A stretch of DNA of 41,811 bases, from contig JACRMR010000020.1 of assembly GCA_016214895.1 (NCBI GenBank), forward strand, positions 1 through 41,811, read 5' to 3'. Each line of letters opens with the position of its first letter. Within the stretch, counting starts at the first letter, position 1. Made by a program: the position numbers and the translations under genes. Origin of the DNA: a candidate division KSB1 bacterium (GTDB taxonomy: Bacteria > Electryoneota > RPQS01). This document shows, one piece after another, positions 7,066 to 15,540 of the stretch. The notes below the pieces were generated by a model that saw only the letters and a program-made list of their open reading frames with translations, did not search any database and was not told the origin of the DNA.

Positions 7066-7792
7066 ACCCGGGACCGATTACATCGGCGTCGGCCTGCCGT
7101 ACGTTGACATCAGCGACATCAGCGGGAAGTTGATCGTGATTGAGGGTACCGACGGCGTCGGCCGTTCGACGCAAATCGATGAGCTGCGGCGTTGGTTGGA
7201 GGTGAACGGGTATGGCGTGGTGACTACGGGCTGGACGCGCTCGAGTTTGATGGGCAAGGCCATCGACGAGGCGAAAGAAGGCCACACGCTAAACGTGCAC
7301 ACGTACAGTTTGCTGTATGCGGCGGATTTCGCGGACCGGCTGGAGCACGAGATCATTCCGGCGTTGAAGGCCGGCTTTATCGTGCTGGCGGATCGCTACG
7401 TGTACACGGCGTTTGCGCGGGCGCTGGTGCGGGGCGCGGACCGGGACTGGATTCGCAAGGTGTTCGGGTTCGCGTTGCAGCCACACATGGTGTTTTACAT
7501 GACGATTGAGCTGGAGCAGTTGGTGCCGCGGGTGATCAACAGCGATACGTTGCGGGAACGCTATTGGGCGGATGGTTACGGCGAGGGCTTGAACTATTGG
7601 GAATCGGGGATGGATCTCAAGCTGGGGGAGGATTTCTACGACAGTTTTGTGGAATATCAGCGGCTGATTCTCGCGGAATTTGACCGGATGTCCGAGGAAT
7701 ACAAGTTTCACGTTGTTAGCGCGTCGCGCAGTTTACAGGACACGAATCGTCGGCTGAAGGAAGGGATCGAGGCCTTACTGAATCGTGGCTGA
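7058..7792 (+). CDS. Thymidylate-kinase-like protein, copy 2, Walker A Lys to Arg
   Basis: A 244-residue paralogue of the preceding protein, with the same spacing of the P-loop, the 'ADFADRL' helix, the 'ADRYVYTAF' motif (DRY at 112-114) and the 'ESGMDLKL' segment. The P-loop reads EGTDGVGRST: Arg36 replaces the Lys that holds the ATP phosphates in nearly all P-loop kinases (codon CGT at about 7163). The rest of the fold is intact, so it is not an obvious pseudogene. It could be a regulatory pseudokinase partner of copy 1, or an enzyme with altered nucleotide handling. It overlaps copy 1 by 8 bp and the Ppx/GppA gene by 8 bp, so all are one translationally coupled operon. Confidence 0.8.
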   Translation: MSEPGTDYIGVGLPYVDISDISGKLIVIEGTDGVGRSTQIDELRRWLEVNGYGVVTTGWTRSSLMGKAIDEAKEGHTLNVHTYSLLYAADFADRLEHEIIPALKAGFIVLADRYVYTAFARALVRGADRDWIRKVFGFALQPHMVFYMTIELEQLVPRVINSDTLRERYWADGYGEGLNYWESGMDLKLGEDFYDSFVEYQRLILAEFDRMSEEYKFHVVSASRSLQDTNRRLKEGIEALLNRG

Positions 7793-9341
7793 GGCTCCGC
7801 GCAAATTAGCGGCGATCGATATCGGCACGAACTCGATTCACCTGCTGCTCGTGCAGATCGACGGTCGCAGCGGGAAGTTCAAGGTGATCGGTCGGGCCAA
7901 GGAGCCGGTGCGCCTGGGCGCGGGCTCGCCGGACTTGAAGCACCTGTCCGAGGCGGTGATGGCGGCGGGGATCGAGGCGATCTCGAAGTTCAAGGCGATG
8001 GCGGATGCGGCGAAGGCTCCGCTGCGCGCGGTGGCGACGAGCGCGGTGCGCGAGGCGCTGAATCAGGCGGAGTTTATCCGGCGCGTGCAGGCGCAGACGG
8101 GTGTGCGGGTGGAGGTGGCATCGGGGTTTGAAGAAGCGCGCTTGACCTACCTTGGCGTAATGCAGGCACTGCCGGTGTTCGCGAAGCGCGTGTTGCTCAT
8201 CGACATTGGCGGCGGCAGCACGGAGTTTCTGGTCGGCGACCGGGGCCAGATTCTGTTCGATAATAGTCTGAAGCTGGGCGCGGTACGGCTGTCGCAGCGG
8301 TTCTTTCCGACGGGGAAGATCGAGCGCGGGGCGGTCACCCAGTGCCGGGACTACGTCGCAGGCACGGTGTTTCCGGTAGTGCGCGAGCTGCAGCGCGCCA
8401 GTTATGATGTCGCGGTGGGGAGTTCGGGCACGATTCAGGCGATGGCGCGGATGATTCGCGGGATGCGCCGGGAATCGACGACGGGGATGACAAACGCGTT
8501 CGTGATTCAGCGCGCGGAATTGAAGAAGGTCGTGGGTGCGATTACGAAGGCGCGAACGGTTGCGGAGCGGCGACGGTTGCCGGGGTTGGATCCGGGGCGG
8601 GCGGATATCGTGATCGCGGGCGCGCTGATCGTCGAGCAGATATTCGCCGAATTGGGTTTGCGCGAGTTGACGGTCTCGGATTTTGCGCTGCGGGAAGGGA
8701 TCATCGTTGACTCGATTGAGAAGAGCCGGCGGCGCGGGCGACCCGATCACGAGGGGGATATACGCTGGCAAAGCGTCTTGCATTTGGCCGAGCACTACCA
8801 GTATGAGCGCGGACACGCGGCGCAGGTGGCAAAGCTGGCGCTCAGCATCTTCGATCAAACGGCGAGTCTGCATCGGTTGGATGCCGTGGCGCGGGAGTAT
8901 CTCGAAGCGGCGGCGGTCTTGCATGAGGTGGGCGGTTACATCTCGCATGCGCGGCACCATCAGCACTCGTACTATTTGATCAAGCACGCGGAGTTGCTGG
9001 GATTCACGGAGAACGAGATCGATGTGATTGCGAACGTGGCGCGCTACCACCGCAAGAGCCATCCCAAGATGACACACGACGGCTATGCCCGGCTGAATCC
9101 TGAGGAACAGCTGTTGGTTCGGAAGCTGGCGGGGATTCTGCGGATCGCGGACGGTCTGGACCGGACGCATTCGGGGGTGGTGTCAGCGGTAACCTGCCGG
9201 ATCCTGAAGGGTTCGGTACATTTTTCGTTGCAACATCGCCGTAATGCCTCGGTCCATTTGGAGGAGTGGGCGGCGGGGATGAAACGGCAGTTGTTTGAGG
9301 AGACTTATCGGACCCGGGCAGTGTTCGGCAGTCAGACCTGA
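7785..9341 (+). CDS. Ppx/GppA-family phosphatase with C-terminal HD-like domain
   Basis: A 518-residue exopolyphosphatase / guanosine pentaphosphate phosphatase of the actin-like ATPase superfamily. Phosphate-binding loops are visible: 'IDIGTNSIHLL' (about 11-21) and 'LIDIGGGSTEF' (about 137-147), then 'GSSGTIQAM'. The C-terminal third is the HD-like domain of long Ppx proteins, with 'ARHHQHSYYLI'. Its metal motif reads His-Glu (LHEVGG, about 379), where the usual residues are His-Asp. The start is GTG at 7785, overlapping the previous stop by 8 bp; this fits the coupled operon and gives a normal N-terminus. Whether it prefers polyphosphate or pppGpp cannot be told. It is last in the SixA/kinase-like operon. 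Confidence 0.88.
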   Translation: MAEAPRKLAAIDIGTNSIHLLLVQIDGRSGKFKVIGRAKEPVRLGAGSPDLKHLSEAVMAAGIEAISKFKAMADAAKAPLRAVATSAVREALNQAEFIRRVQAQTGVRVEVASGFEEARLTYLGVMQALPVFAKRVLLIDIGGGSTEFLVGDRGQILFDNSLKLGAVRLSQRFFPTGKIERGAVTQCRDYVAGTVFPVVRELQRASYDVAVGSSGTIQAMARMIRGMRRESTTGMTNAFVIQRAELKKVVGAITKARTVAERRRLPGLDPGRADIVIAGALIVEQIFAELGLRELTVSDFALREGIIVDSIEKSRRRGRPDHEGDIRWQSVLHLAEHYQYERGHAAQVAKLALSIFDQTASLHRLDAVAREYLEAAAVLHEVGGYISHARHHQHSYYLIKHAELLGFTENEIDVIANVARYHRKSHPKMTHDGYARLNPEEQLLVRKLAGILRIADGLDRTHSGVVSAVTCRILKGSVHFSLQHRRNASVHLEEWAAGMKRQLFEETYRTRAVFGSQT

Positions 9342-9418
9342 GTGCCGGTCGGGACCGATTTCGATAGCTTTTCACATTCTTCGTTGTGCGGTTTAACCTG
9401 GTCGAAGGAGGCTGATTC

Positions 9419-11326
9419 ATGCGGCAGTTGCCCAAGGCTTACACGCGTCCCGTAGTCGGTTTCGGTTTGATGGCGTTGACGATTGCGCTGTCGTGCACGG
9501 GATTGTTTGCACAGGAATTGAAGGAGCGCAAGGACGTTCCGGACAAGTACAAGTGGGACTTGACGGATATGTATAAGACGGACGCGGATTTGGAGCGGGA
9601 TCTGCAGGCGATCGAAGGGATGTTGCCGGGTCTATCGGCTTACAAGGGCAAGATCAGCCAGTCCCCGGACGACTTGTTTGCCTACTTCAAGGCGATGGAG
9701 CCGGTTCACATCAAGCTGGACAACGCGGTGGGCTACGCCCACATGTCCTACGATCAGGACACGCGCGTGACGAAGTACAGCGGCTACAAGGACCAAGTGG
9801 ATAATTTGGCGAGCAAGGTCTATGAGTCGGAGTCTTGGTTCATTCCGGAGCTGGTGACGTTGACGACAGAGACTTTGGAGGATTGGTATAAACAGAAGCC
9901 GGAGTTGGCTTTGTACCGGCAGTGGATCGACAATCAGCTGCGCACGAAGCAGTACACGTTGAGTTCGCGGGAAGAGGAGTTGATCGCGATGGCCGGTCCG
10001 GCGTTGCACGCCGTCGGCAATGCCAACACGGCGCTACGCAACACGGACATCAAGTTCCCGACGATCAAGGACGATCAGGGGAACGACATCGAGATTTCGG
10101 AAGGCCGGGTGGCGATGCTGATGGAGAATCCGAACCGTGAAGTTCGGCGCAACGCGGCGTTGGGGCTGCTGAATACGTATATTCAGTACAAGAACACGGC
10201 TTCGGCGCTGATGAGCGGGAACGTTCAGTCGAACATGTTTAACGCGCGGGCGCACGGCTACAATTCGGCGTTGCAGGCCTCGATGGACAATGAGAACATC
10301 GACACGACGGTTTATCTGAATCTGCTCACGACGGTGAAGGACCACATCACGCCATTGCAGAAATACGTGGAACTGCGGCGCAAGGCGTTGGGCATCGACA
10401 GCGTCCATAGTTACGACATGTTCGCTCCGTTGGACGAGTCCACGACCTTGAAGTACACGTATGAAGAGGCGGTGGCGATGCTGAAGACGGCATTGAAGCC
10501 GCTGGGGACGGAGTACAATAAGGCGATGGCCAAGGCGTTCGAGGATCGCTGGGTTGATGTGTACGAGACGGCGGGGAAACGATCCGGCGCATACTCGTGG
10601 GGCAGTTATGCCAGCCATCCCTACCAGATGACGAACTTCAACGGGACGTTCGACGACATGTTCACGCTGGGCCACGAACTGGGCCATTCGATGCACACGT
10701 GGCACTCGTCGAAGGCTCAGCCGTTCATCTACGCGGACTACACAATCTTTGTCGCGGAAGTGGCATCGACCTTCAACGAGTCGTTGATCATGGACTATAT
10801 GATCAAGCGCGAGACGGATCCGAAGAAGAAGCTCTACCTCGTGACGCAATACATCGATCAGATTCGCGGGACGTTGATCACGCAGGTGATGTTCGCGGAT
10901 TTTGAGTTGAAGATGTACCGCGCGGCGGAGGCGGGCGAGCCGTTGACCTCGGAAAAGCTGTCGGAGCTTTACCTCTCGACGATGCAGGAGTTCTACGGTC
11001 CGCGCTTCGCGTACGACGAGCAGTATGCCTACACGTGGATCCGGATTCCGCATTTCTACCGGAATTTCTACGTGTACAAGTACGCGACGTCCTATTCGGC
11101 GGCGCAGGGCTTGTCCCAGCGGGTGCTGAGCGGCGGCGACAAGGAGTTGAAGGCGTATCTCGGATTCCTGTCGGGCGGTTCGTCGAAATACCCACTCGAC
11201 TTGCTGCGCGGCGCGGGGGTTGACATGGCCAAGCCGGACGCGATCAAGGCGGTGATGACCAAGTTCGAGGAACTGGTCGGGCAGATGGAAAGCCTGATGC
11301 TGCAGACGGGGATGATGAAGGGCTAA
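9419..11326 (+). CDS. pepF: Secreted M3-family oligoendopeptidase F
   Basis: A 635-residue zinc metallopeptidase cleaving oligopeptides. It begins with a signal peptide (positive RQLPKAYTRP start, hydrophobic 'GFGLMALTIAL', 'LFAQ' cleavage-like end near residue 31), so it should act in the periplasm or outside; most PepF proteins are cytosolic. The HEXXH motif is HELGH at 419-423 and the third zinc ligand is the Glu in 'FVAEVASTFNE' (about 447), the family spacing. The N-terminal 'DKYKWDLTDMY' stretch is typical of PepF. ATG 9419 has a strong GAAGGAGG about 7 bases upstream. It is apparently monocistronic, ended by the terminator at 11351-11386. Confidence 0.93.
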   Translation: MRQLPKAYTRPVVGFGLMALTIALSCTGLFAQELKERKDVPDKYKWDLTDMYKTDADLERDLQAIEGMLPGLSAYKGKISQSPDDLFAYFKAMEPVHIKLDNAVGYAHMSYDQDTRVTKYSGYKDQVDNLASKVYESESWFIPELVTLTTETLEDWYKQKPELALYRQWIDNQLRTKQYTLSSREEELIAMAGPALHAVGNANTALRNTDIKFPTIKDDQGNDIEISEGRVAMLMENPNREVRRNAALGLLNTYIQYKNTASALMSGNVQSNMFNARAHGYNSALQASMDNENIDTTVYLNLLTTVKDHITPLQKYVELRRKALGIDSVHSYDMFAPLDESTTLKYTYEEAVAMLKTALKPLGTEYNKAMAKAFEDRWVDVYETAGKRSGAYSWGSYASHPYQMTNFNGTFDDMFTLGHELGHSMHTWHSSKAQPFIYADYTIFVAEVASTFNESLIMDYMIKRETDPKKKLYLVTQYIDQIRGTLITQVMFADFELKMYRAAEAGEPLTSEKLSELYLSTMQEFYGPRFAYDEQYAYTWIRIPHFYRNFYVYKYATSYSAAQGLSQRVLSGGDKELKAYLGFLSGGSSKYPLDLLRGAGVDMAKPDAIKAVMTKFEELVGQMESLMLQTGMMKG

Positions 11327-11350
11327 GTCCTGCTTGAGGCTGTTTTGGGA

Positions 11351-11386
11351 AAGGGCCGGATCGTGACGATCCGGCCCTTGGTTTTT
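11351..11386 (+). terminator. Rho-independent terminator, possibly bidirectional
   Basis: A 12-bp perfect stem (AAGGGCCGGATC / GATCCGGCCCTT) with a GTGAC loop is followed by GGTTTTT. It sits between the convergent pepF and beta-helix genes. On the minus strand the tail is only TTTCCC, so it may also slow transcription from the right. Confidence 0.88.
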
Positions 11387-11404
11387 CCCGGGGTATGCCA
11401 GCGG

Positions 11405-13027
11405 CTATTTCAGCAGCACGAGTTTCTGTGTGAGCAACGGACGATTTTGAACTGCGTGCTTGGCGCGTAGAAAATAGATGCCGCTGCTGAGCTGGCCGGC
11501 ATTGAAAGAGATGTCGCGGGTGTGGATCACGGGGCCGTGGAAGACGTCGGCGATGCGGCGGCCTAGGAGATCGAAGATTTCGATTTGATAGATATCGGCT
11601 TCCGGTGCGCTGAAGCGGATGCGCGTTTCGGAATTGAAGGGATTGGGGAAGACGAGCAGCGAGCTTGCTCTGGGCAGCGGAATATCCGGCTCACCGGCAT
11701 CGCGAAAACTCGTATCGGGATACCACGGGTCGAAGCTCACATTACCCCGCACTTCGTCTCCCAAACCTGCCGGGTTCTCGCTCAGATTGTACGGTCCAGT
11801 TGCGTCACCCCAATAATTCAGAGTCGCGTCCAAGCTCTCGTGAGCGGCAAACACAGCGTAGGAGTTCATGCAGAATGTGTTTTCACGCAGCAGATGCAAA
11901 TTACCGAGCGTATCGACAGCCACCACAGCCGCTGAAGCCGGGGAGATAGCGCTAAATCGATTTCGTCGCAGCTCCACGGAAGTGTGAAGTGTATATAGAT
12001 GCAGGCCTTTGACGTCGGTTGCTCCCGGTAGCGCTCCCTCACAACTGTCCATAGAGTTATTCTCAAACAGTACGCGCGGATTGGACGCTTCGACTTCATC
12101 GGTGATCGTAATCGGGATGGCGGAACCCTGGGAGACAAAATTGTGTCGCCAGTGATTGGATTGTACCGCGATCAGCGCCGCGGTCCGGGCAACGATTTCA
12201 AATGACGGTCCCGCGATCCCCAACCCGTTGAACCCGCAGTTCTCCACGACCGTCCGTCCAAGCGTGTACACATGGACCGGAGACTGCAAACATGTTCCCG
12301 GGCCGAAGCTGCAATTTCGCAGCACGTTTTCGGAGCGATAGAGACCAACCCAGCCGAGCTCGGTCAGGCCACTGAAACTACAGTTCTCGATGAAGGAACT
12401 ATCCAGCCCGCGCATTCCTCCCACGCAATGGCCTTCCACTCTACAATCTGTCGCCTGTAAGCGGCCTTGTGCAACGGCGCACCCATTGGTGACGTTGCGG
12501 AACACACAATGCGCGATGGTGACCGGAGTATGAAGATTGGGGGTCGTGTAGTCGATGCCGCCATAAGTGGAATCGAAGATGCATCGACGGGCCACAATTG
12601 GCTCGCCTGTCGCGTAGGCGATCCCGCCCGGACATAACATCCCGATGCGACGTGGGTACATCTGGCGGCGGTTAACAAAGCGGAAATCCAGTATCGAAAC
12701 CTGGCTTCCTGCTGGTAGATAAAGGCATGCCACGGTGTCGGACCCGGACAGGGCGGACGGGTCAATCACTGGGCGCGGATATTCGCCGGTGTCCGGATCA
12801 ACCTGCCCGCACAGCACAAACTGAAGCGGAGGCGCAACCAGCGCCTCCGCATACGTCCCGGTCTCGACCAGCACCGTGTCACGATCAGTCAGTGCCACGA
12901 ATGCTTCTTGAATCGTAGCGAATTCGGAGGGCACCCGCAAGGTATGCGCGTACCCGGAGCCCGCGACGAAGGCAATGATGCCAACTGCGCTGACAACTCT
13001 TCCGCGCAATATTACCAGGCGGGACAT
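11405..13027 (-). CDS. Secreted beta-helix protein with C-terminal sorting domain, copy 1
   Basis: A 540-residue exported protein. A signal peptide (MSRLVILRGR, then a hydrophobic stretch ending 'GYAHT') precedes 'VPSEFATIQEAFVAL', the usual opening of right-handed parallel beta-helix proteins. Many short Asn- and Cys-containing repeat strands follow ('ENNSMDSCEG', 'RRNRFSAISP'), then 'NYWGDATGPY'. The last 80 residues ('VFPNPFNSETRIRF', 'FDLLGRR', 'LSSGIYFL', 'KLVLLK') form a type IX-like sorting/anchoring tail. ATG 13027 is chosen to start at the signal peptide; it overlaps the upstream gene by 16 bp, so translation is probably coupled. Function is likely surface-associated or extracellular; carbohydrate binding is a guess. 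Confidence 0.85.
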   Translation of the reverse strand: MSRLVILRGRVVSAVGIIAFVAGSGYAHTLRVPSEFATIQEAFVALTDRDTVLVETGTYAEALVAPPLQFVLCGQVDPDTGEYPRPVIDPSALSGSDTVACLYLPAGSQVSILDFRFVNRRQMYPRRIGMLCPGGIAYATGEPIVARRCIFDSTYGGIDYTTPNLHTPVTIAHCVFRNVTNGCAVAQGRLQATDCRVEGHCVGGMRGLDSSFIENCSFSGLTELGWVGLYRSENVLRNCSFGPGTCLQSPVHVYTLGRTVVENCGFNGLGIAGPSFEIVARTAALIAVQSNHWRHNFVSQGSAIPITITDEVEASNPRVLFENNSMDSCEGALPGATDVKGLHLYTLHTSVELRRNRFSAISPASAAVVAVDTLGNLHLLRENTFCMNSYAVFAAHESLDATLNYWGDATGPYNLSENPAGLGDEVRGNVSFDPWYPDTSFRDAGEPDIPLPRASSLLVFPNPFNSETRIRFSAPEADIYQIEIFDLLGRRIADVFHGPVIHTRDISFNAGQLSSGIYFLRAKHAVQNRPLLTQKLVLLK

Positions 13028-13554
13028 GCCGCAGTTGGAACATAGACCCGGGCCTCGGCTTTGCAATCACAAAGCGTGCAATACAACACGTCGCATTTGT
13101 GTAGCCCGACCCTGAACTCGTAGACGTGATTCTGAACTAATGGTACCCCGTTGGTCGCGCGATAGCACCCGGACTCGCAGTGTCCGCCCTGGTCGAGCAC
13201 GGTAGTGCAAGTCCAGACTTGGCCCGTGCCTGTATCAGTCAATTTCGCGCATGTTATACAATTGTGGCATATTGATTGGTCGCACTTGACGTTCTTGCAT
13301 TCAAATTTGTAGTTATCCGTGCAGGGAGCGCTGAACGTCGTTACAACATCCCCCGCGGCACTCGAACACGTTTGACTTGCGTCGCAGGCGTCATCGACTA
13401 AGTCCCAACAGACGTTGCAGTCCGGGGAGTCGGGCTGCGCCAAACCGGTCTCGGACATTGCCATCAAGCAGCCCGCGATCGTCACGAGGCCAAGCGCCTT
13501 TACTCGCCCGTCCCTGAAGGCAGCGGCAATTGCCGAAAACAAGATGTACTTCAT
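13012..13554 (-). CDS. Small Cys-rich secreted protein of unknown function
   Basis: A 180-residue protein with an N-terminal export signal (hydrophobic 'ALGLVTIAGCLMAM', cleavage probably after 'TGLA'). The mature part is very rich in cysteine, about 18 residues, in clusters such as CNVC, CHNCITC and CDVLYCTLCDC. These could form disulphides outside the cell or, less likely, bind metal. I know no family match. ATG 13554 has AAGAGG 6-7 bases upstream and a promoter at 13610-13638. The stop lies inside the start region of the beta-helix gene (16-bp overlap), so the two are expressed together. The arrangement repeats at 15541-17701. Confidence 0.75.
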   Translation of the reverse strand: MKYILFSAIAAAFRDGRVKALGLVTIAGCLMAMSETGLAQPDSPDCNVCWDLVDDACDASQTCSSAAGDVVTTFSAPCTDNYKFECKNVKCDQSICHNCITCAKLTDTGTGQVWTCTTVLDQGGHCESGCYRATNGVPLVQNHVYEFRVGLHKCDVLYCTLCDCKAEARVYVPTAACPAW

Positions 13555-13609
13555 GTCAACCTCTTGCTAAGTCTGCGATAGAGAGTATTCGTCGCAGCGG
13601 GTCTGTAAT

Positions 13610-13638
13610 ATAGTACGCAATTGGCTGGAAAAAGGCAA
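13610..13638 (-). promoter_or_regulatory. Putative promoter of the Cys-rich/beta-helix pair
   Basis: On the minus strand, TTGCCT (13633-13638) and TACTAT (13610-13615) are 17 bp apart, about 55 bp upstream of the ATG at 13554. Confidence 0.45.
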
Positions 13639-13685
13639 GCCTCTCCATGAGGAATCTGAGAACTCTCGCAAGATTAGAATTAACA

Positions 13686-13750
13686 TATAGTAAAATTGGA
13701 TCGCATAGCTGGTCACAACGTTTGGAAAACGGTGGAATCACCACTATCTT
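13686..13750 (+). promoter_or_regulatory. Candidate promoter(s) of the deiminase gene
   Basis: TTGGAA (13722-13727), 17 bp, then TATCTT (13745-13750) would start transcription almost at the ATG at 13758 and give a leaderless mRNA; no Shine-Dalgarno is visible before that ATG. A TATAGT at 13686-13691 is an alternative -10 but has no good -35. Confidence 0.3.
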
Positions 13751-13757
13751 TGATCTC

Positions 13758-15461
13758 ATGAAGAAACACAGTATCAGAGCGATCTGGCTTGGAGCGGTAT
13801 TCCATTTGATGACTGCGTCGTTGTGCGCTCAGATGGTCGACGATTCAGGAATTCAGCTCTTGCCGCGCGGGTTAGCTCCCGGTGAGCGAGCGGTGGCGCC
13901 TCGTACGCTGGACTATTTGACGACGCCTCCGGCGGAGCCGGTGCGCGCGGTGGCGGAATGGGAAGAGGTGGAAGCGCTGATGGTGCGTTGGCCGAATAGC
14001 ACGTCGTGGAACGCGCTGTGGGCGCAGTTCATCGCGCCGGTGGCGCTGGATCTCAAAATCTATGTCATCTGCGCAACTGCCGGGCAGGCCATCTCCGCGG
14101 AGAACTACTTCATCGCGCAGGGCGTACCGGTTGACTCGATGGAGTTTCCGGTACAGGCGACGAACTCGGTTTGGATTCGGGATTACGGTCCGTGGTGGGC
14201 ATGGCGCGAGAATTCGTGGGACCGCGCGATCGTGGACTGGATTTACAACCGGCCACGACCGCAGGATGATTCGATTCCGGAGTGGGAGGCGCGGGAATGG
14301 GGTCATCCCTACTACGGACCGAATCTGGTGTTTACGGGCGGCAATTTCATGGTGGACGGTTGGGGTCGGGGGTTTTGCAGCGAGCTGGTGTTCGATGAGA
14401 ACGTACCCACGGTCGATACGCGGCCCGAATTGGACAGTGTGATGAGTGCCTTCATGAATTTGGACACGATGTACACGTTTCCGCGCTTCTTCGGCATCGA
14501 TCACATCGACATGTCGATGAAGCTGCTCAACGATCATACAACGATCTTGAACCAGTACCCTGCCGGTAATTCCTTCAATGCGGTGATGGACAGTTGCGCG
14601 GAGATTCTGGCGGGGATCACGAATCCGTGGGGCGAGGCGGTCGCGGTGCATCGCGTACCGACGCCGTCGTGGAGCGGCGGGGTTCCGTTCACGTACACGA
14701 ACGCGATCTTCGTGAACAACAAGGTGTTGCTGCCGATCTACAGCCGCGCGGAAGACACGGCGGCGCTGGCGCTCTGGGACTCGTTGCTGCCGGGCTATTC
14801 GATTCACGGATTCGACTGCAACACGATCATTCCGTCACAGGGCGCGATTCACTGCGTGGTGAAGGAGGTCATTCACCGTCATCTGATTCGCATTGAGTAT
14901 GCGCCGCTGCCCGCCGCGCTGACGACTCCGGCGCAGGGGTTGATTGACGCGCGCGTGGTGTCGCTGGGAACACTGGATCGGGACTCCCTACAACTATTCT
15001 TCGCCACCGACGCGGCGGGACCGTGGCAGACCGTGGGGTTCGATTCCAGCGGAATCGAGCACTATGCGGCGACCCTGCCCCCACAGTTGGCGGGTGGTCC
15101 GGTGTACTACTACGTGCGCGCGAAGAATGTGGAGGGGAATTGGACGACGATGCCGCGTTACGGACCGGACGCGCACTATCTGACGCGGTTCGCGGCGGGC
15201 GAACCGGCGGGGCCGCAGCATTTGGTCGCGAATCGCAGCGGCGATGATCTGACGCTATCCTGGGATGCGGTCACGCAGGACGTAAACGGCATACCGATCG
15301 CCGGCGTTGAGTATGATGTTTACGGTTCGCTCACATTGGGCTCGATTGTGCAGGCGGGAAATCTGCTGACGACCACGAGTTCTCCCACCGCCCTGCTCGT
15401 GGGCGAGGCGATCGGCGCATCGACTCTTCGCTACTTTCAGGTCGTCGCGCGATTGCCTTAA
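13758..15461 (+). CDS. Secreted agmatine/peptidylarginine deiminase-family protein
   Basis: A 567-residue guanidino-group-modifying protein of the PPAD/agmatine deiminase family, which hydrolyses agmatine or protein arginine. A signal peptide (MKKHSIRAIWL ... SLCAQ) predicts export, as for P. gingivalis PPAD. Catalytic motifs are present: 'VWIRDYGPWW' (about 139-148), 'FTGGNFM', His249 in 'GIDHIDMSMK', and the nucleophile Cys366 in 'GAIHCVV'. After about residue 380 come an Ig-like segment ('YYYVRAKNVEGNW') and an FN3-like domain ('LTLSWDAV ... EYDVYGSL'). No type IX sorting tail is visible, unlike its neighbours. ATG 13758 puts the signal peptide at the N-terminus. Cytosolic agmatine deiminases are shorter and lack these extra domains. 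Confidence 0.85.
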   Translation: MKKHSIRAIWLGAVFHLMTASLCAQMVDDSGIQLLPRGLAPGERAVAPRTLDYLTTPPAEPVRAVAEWEEVEALMVRWPNSTSWNALWAQFIAPVALDLKIYVICATAGQAISAENYFIAQGVPVDSMEFPVQATNSVWIRDYGPWWAWRENSWDRAIVDWIYNRPRPQDDSIPEWEAREWGHPYYGPNLVFTGGNFMVDGWGRGFCSELVFDENVPTVDTRPELDSVMSAFMNLDTMYTFPRFFGIDHIDMSMKLLNDHTTILNQYPAGNSFNAVMDSCAEILAGITNPWGEAVAVHRVPTPSWSGGVPFTYTNAIFVNNKVLLPIYSRAEDTAALALWDSLLPGYSIHGFDCNTIIPSQGAIHCVVKEVIHRHLIRIEYAPLPAALTTPAQGLIDARVVSLGTLDRDSLQLFFATDAAGPWQTVGFDSSGIEHYAATLPPQLAGGPVYYYVRAKNVEGNWTTMPRYGPDAHYLTRFAAGEPAGPQHLVANRSGDDLTLSWDAVTQDVNGIPIAGVEYDVYGSLTLGSIVQAGNLLTTTSSPTALLVGEAIGASTLRYFQVVARLP

Positions 15462-15487
15462 CCACCGCGATATGGTCTGCACTGAGA

Positions 15488-15519
15488 AGCCCGCGATCGC
15501 TCGCGGGCTGCTTGGTTTT
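15488..15519 (+). terminator. Rho-independent terminator
   Basis: A 9-bp stem AGCCCGCGA / TCGCGGGCT with a TCGC loop is followed by GCTTGGTTTT, 26 bp after the deiminase stop. Confidence 0.75.
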
Positions 15520-15540
15520 GTGGTGACTCGTCGTACTCAG

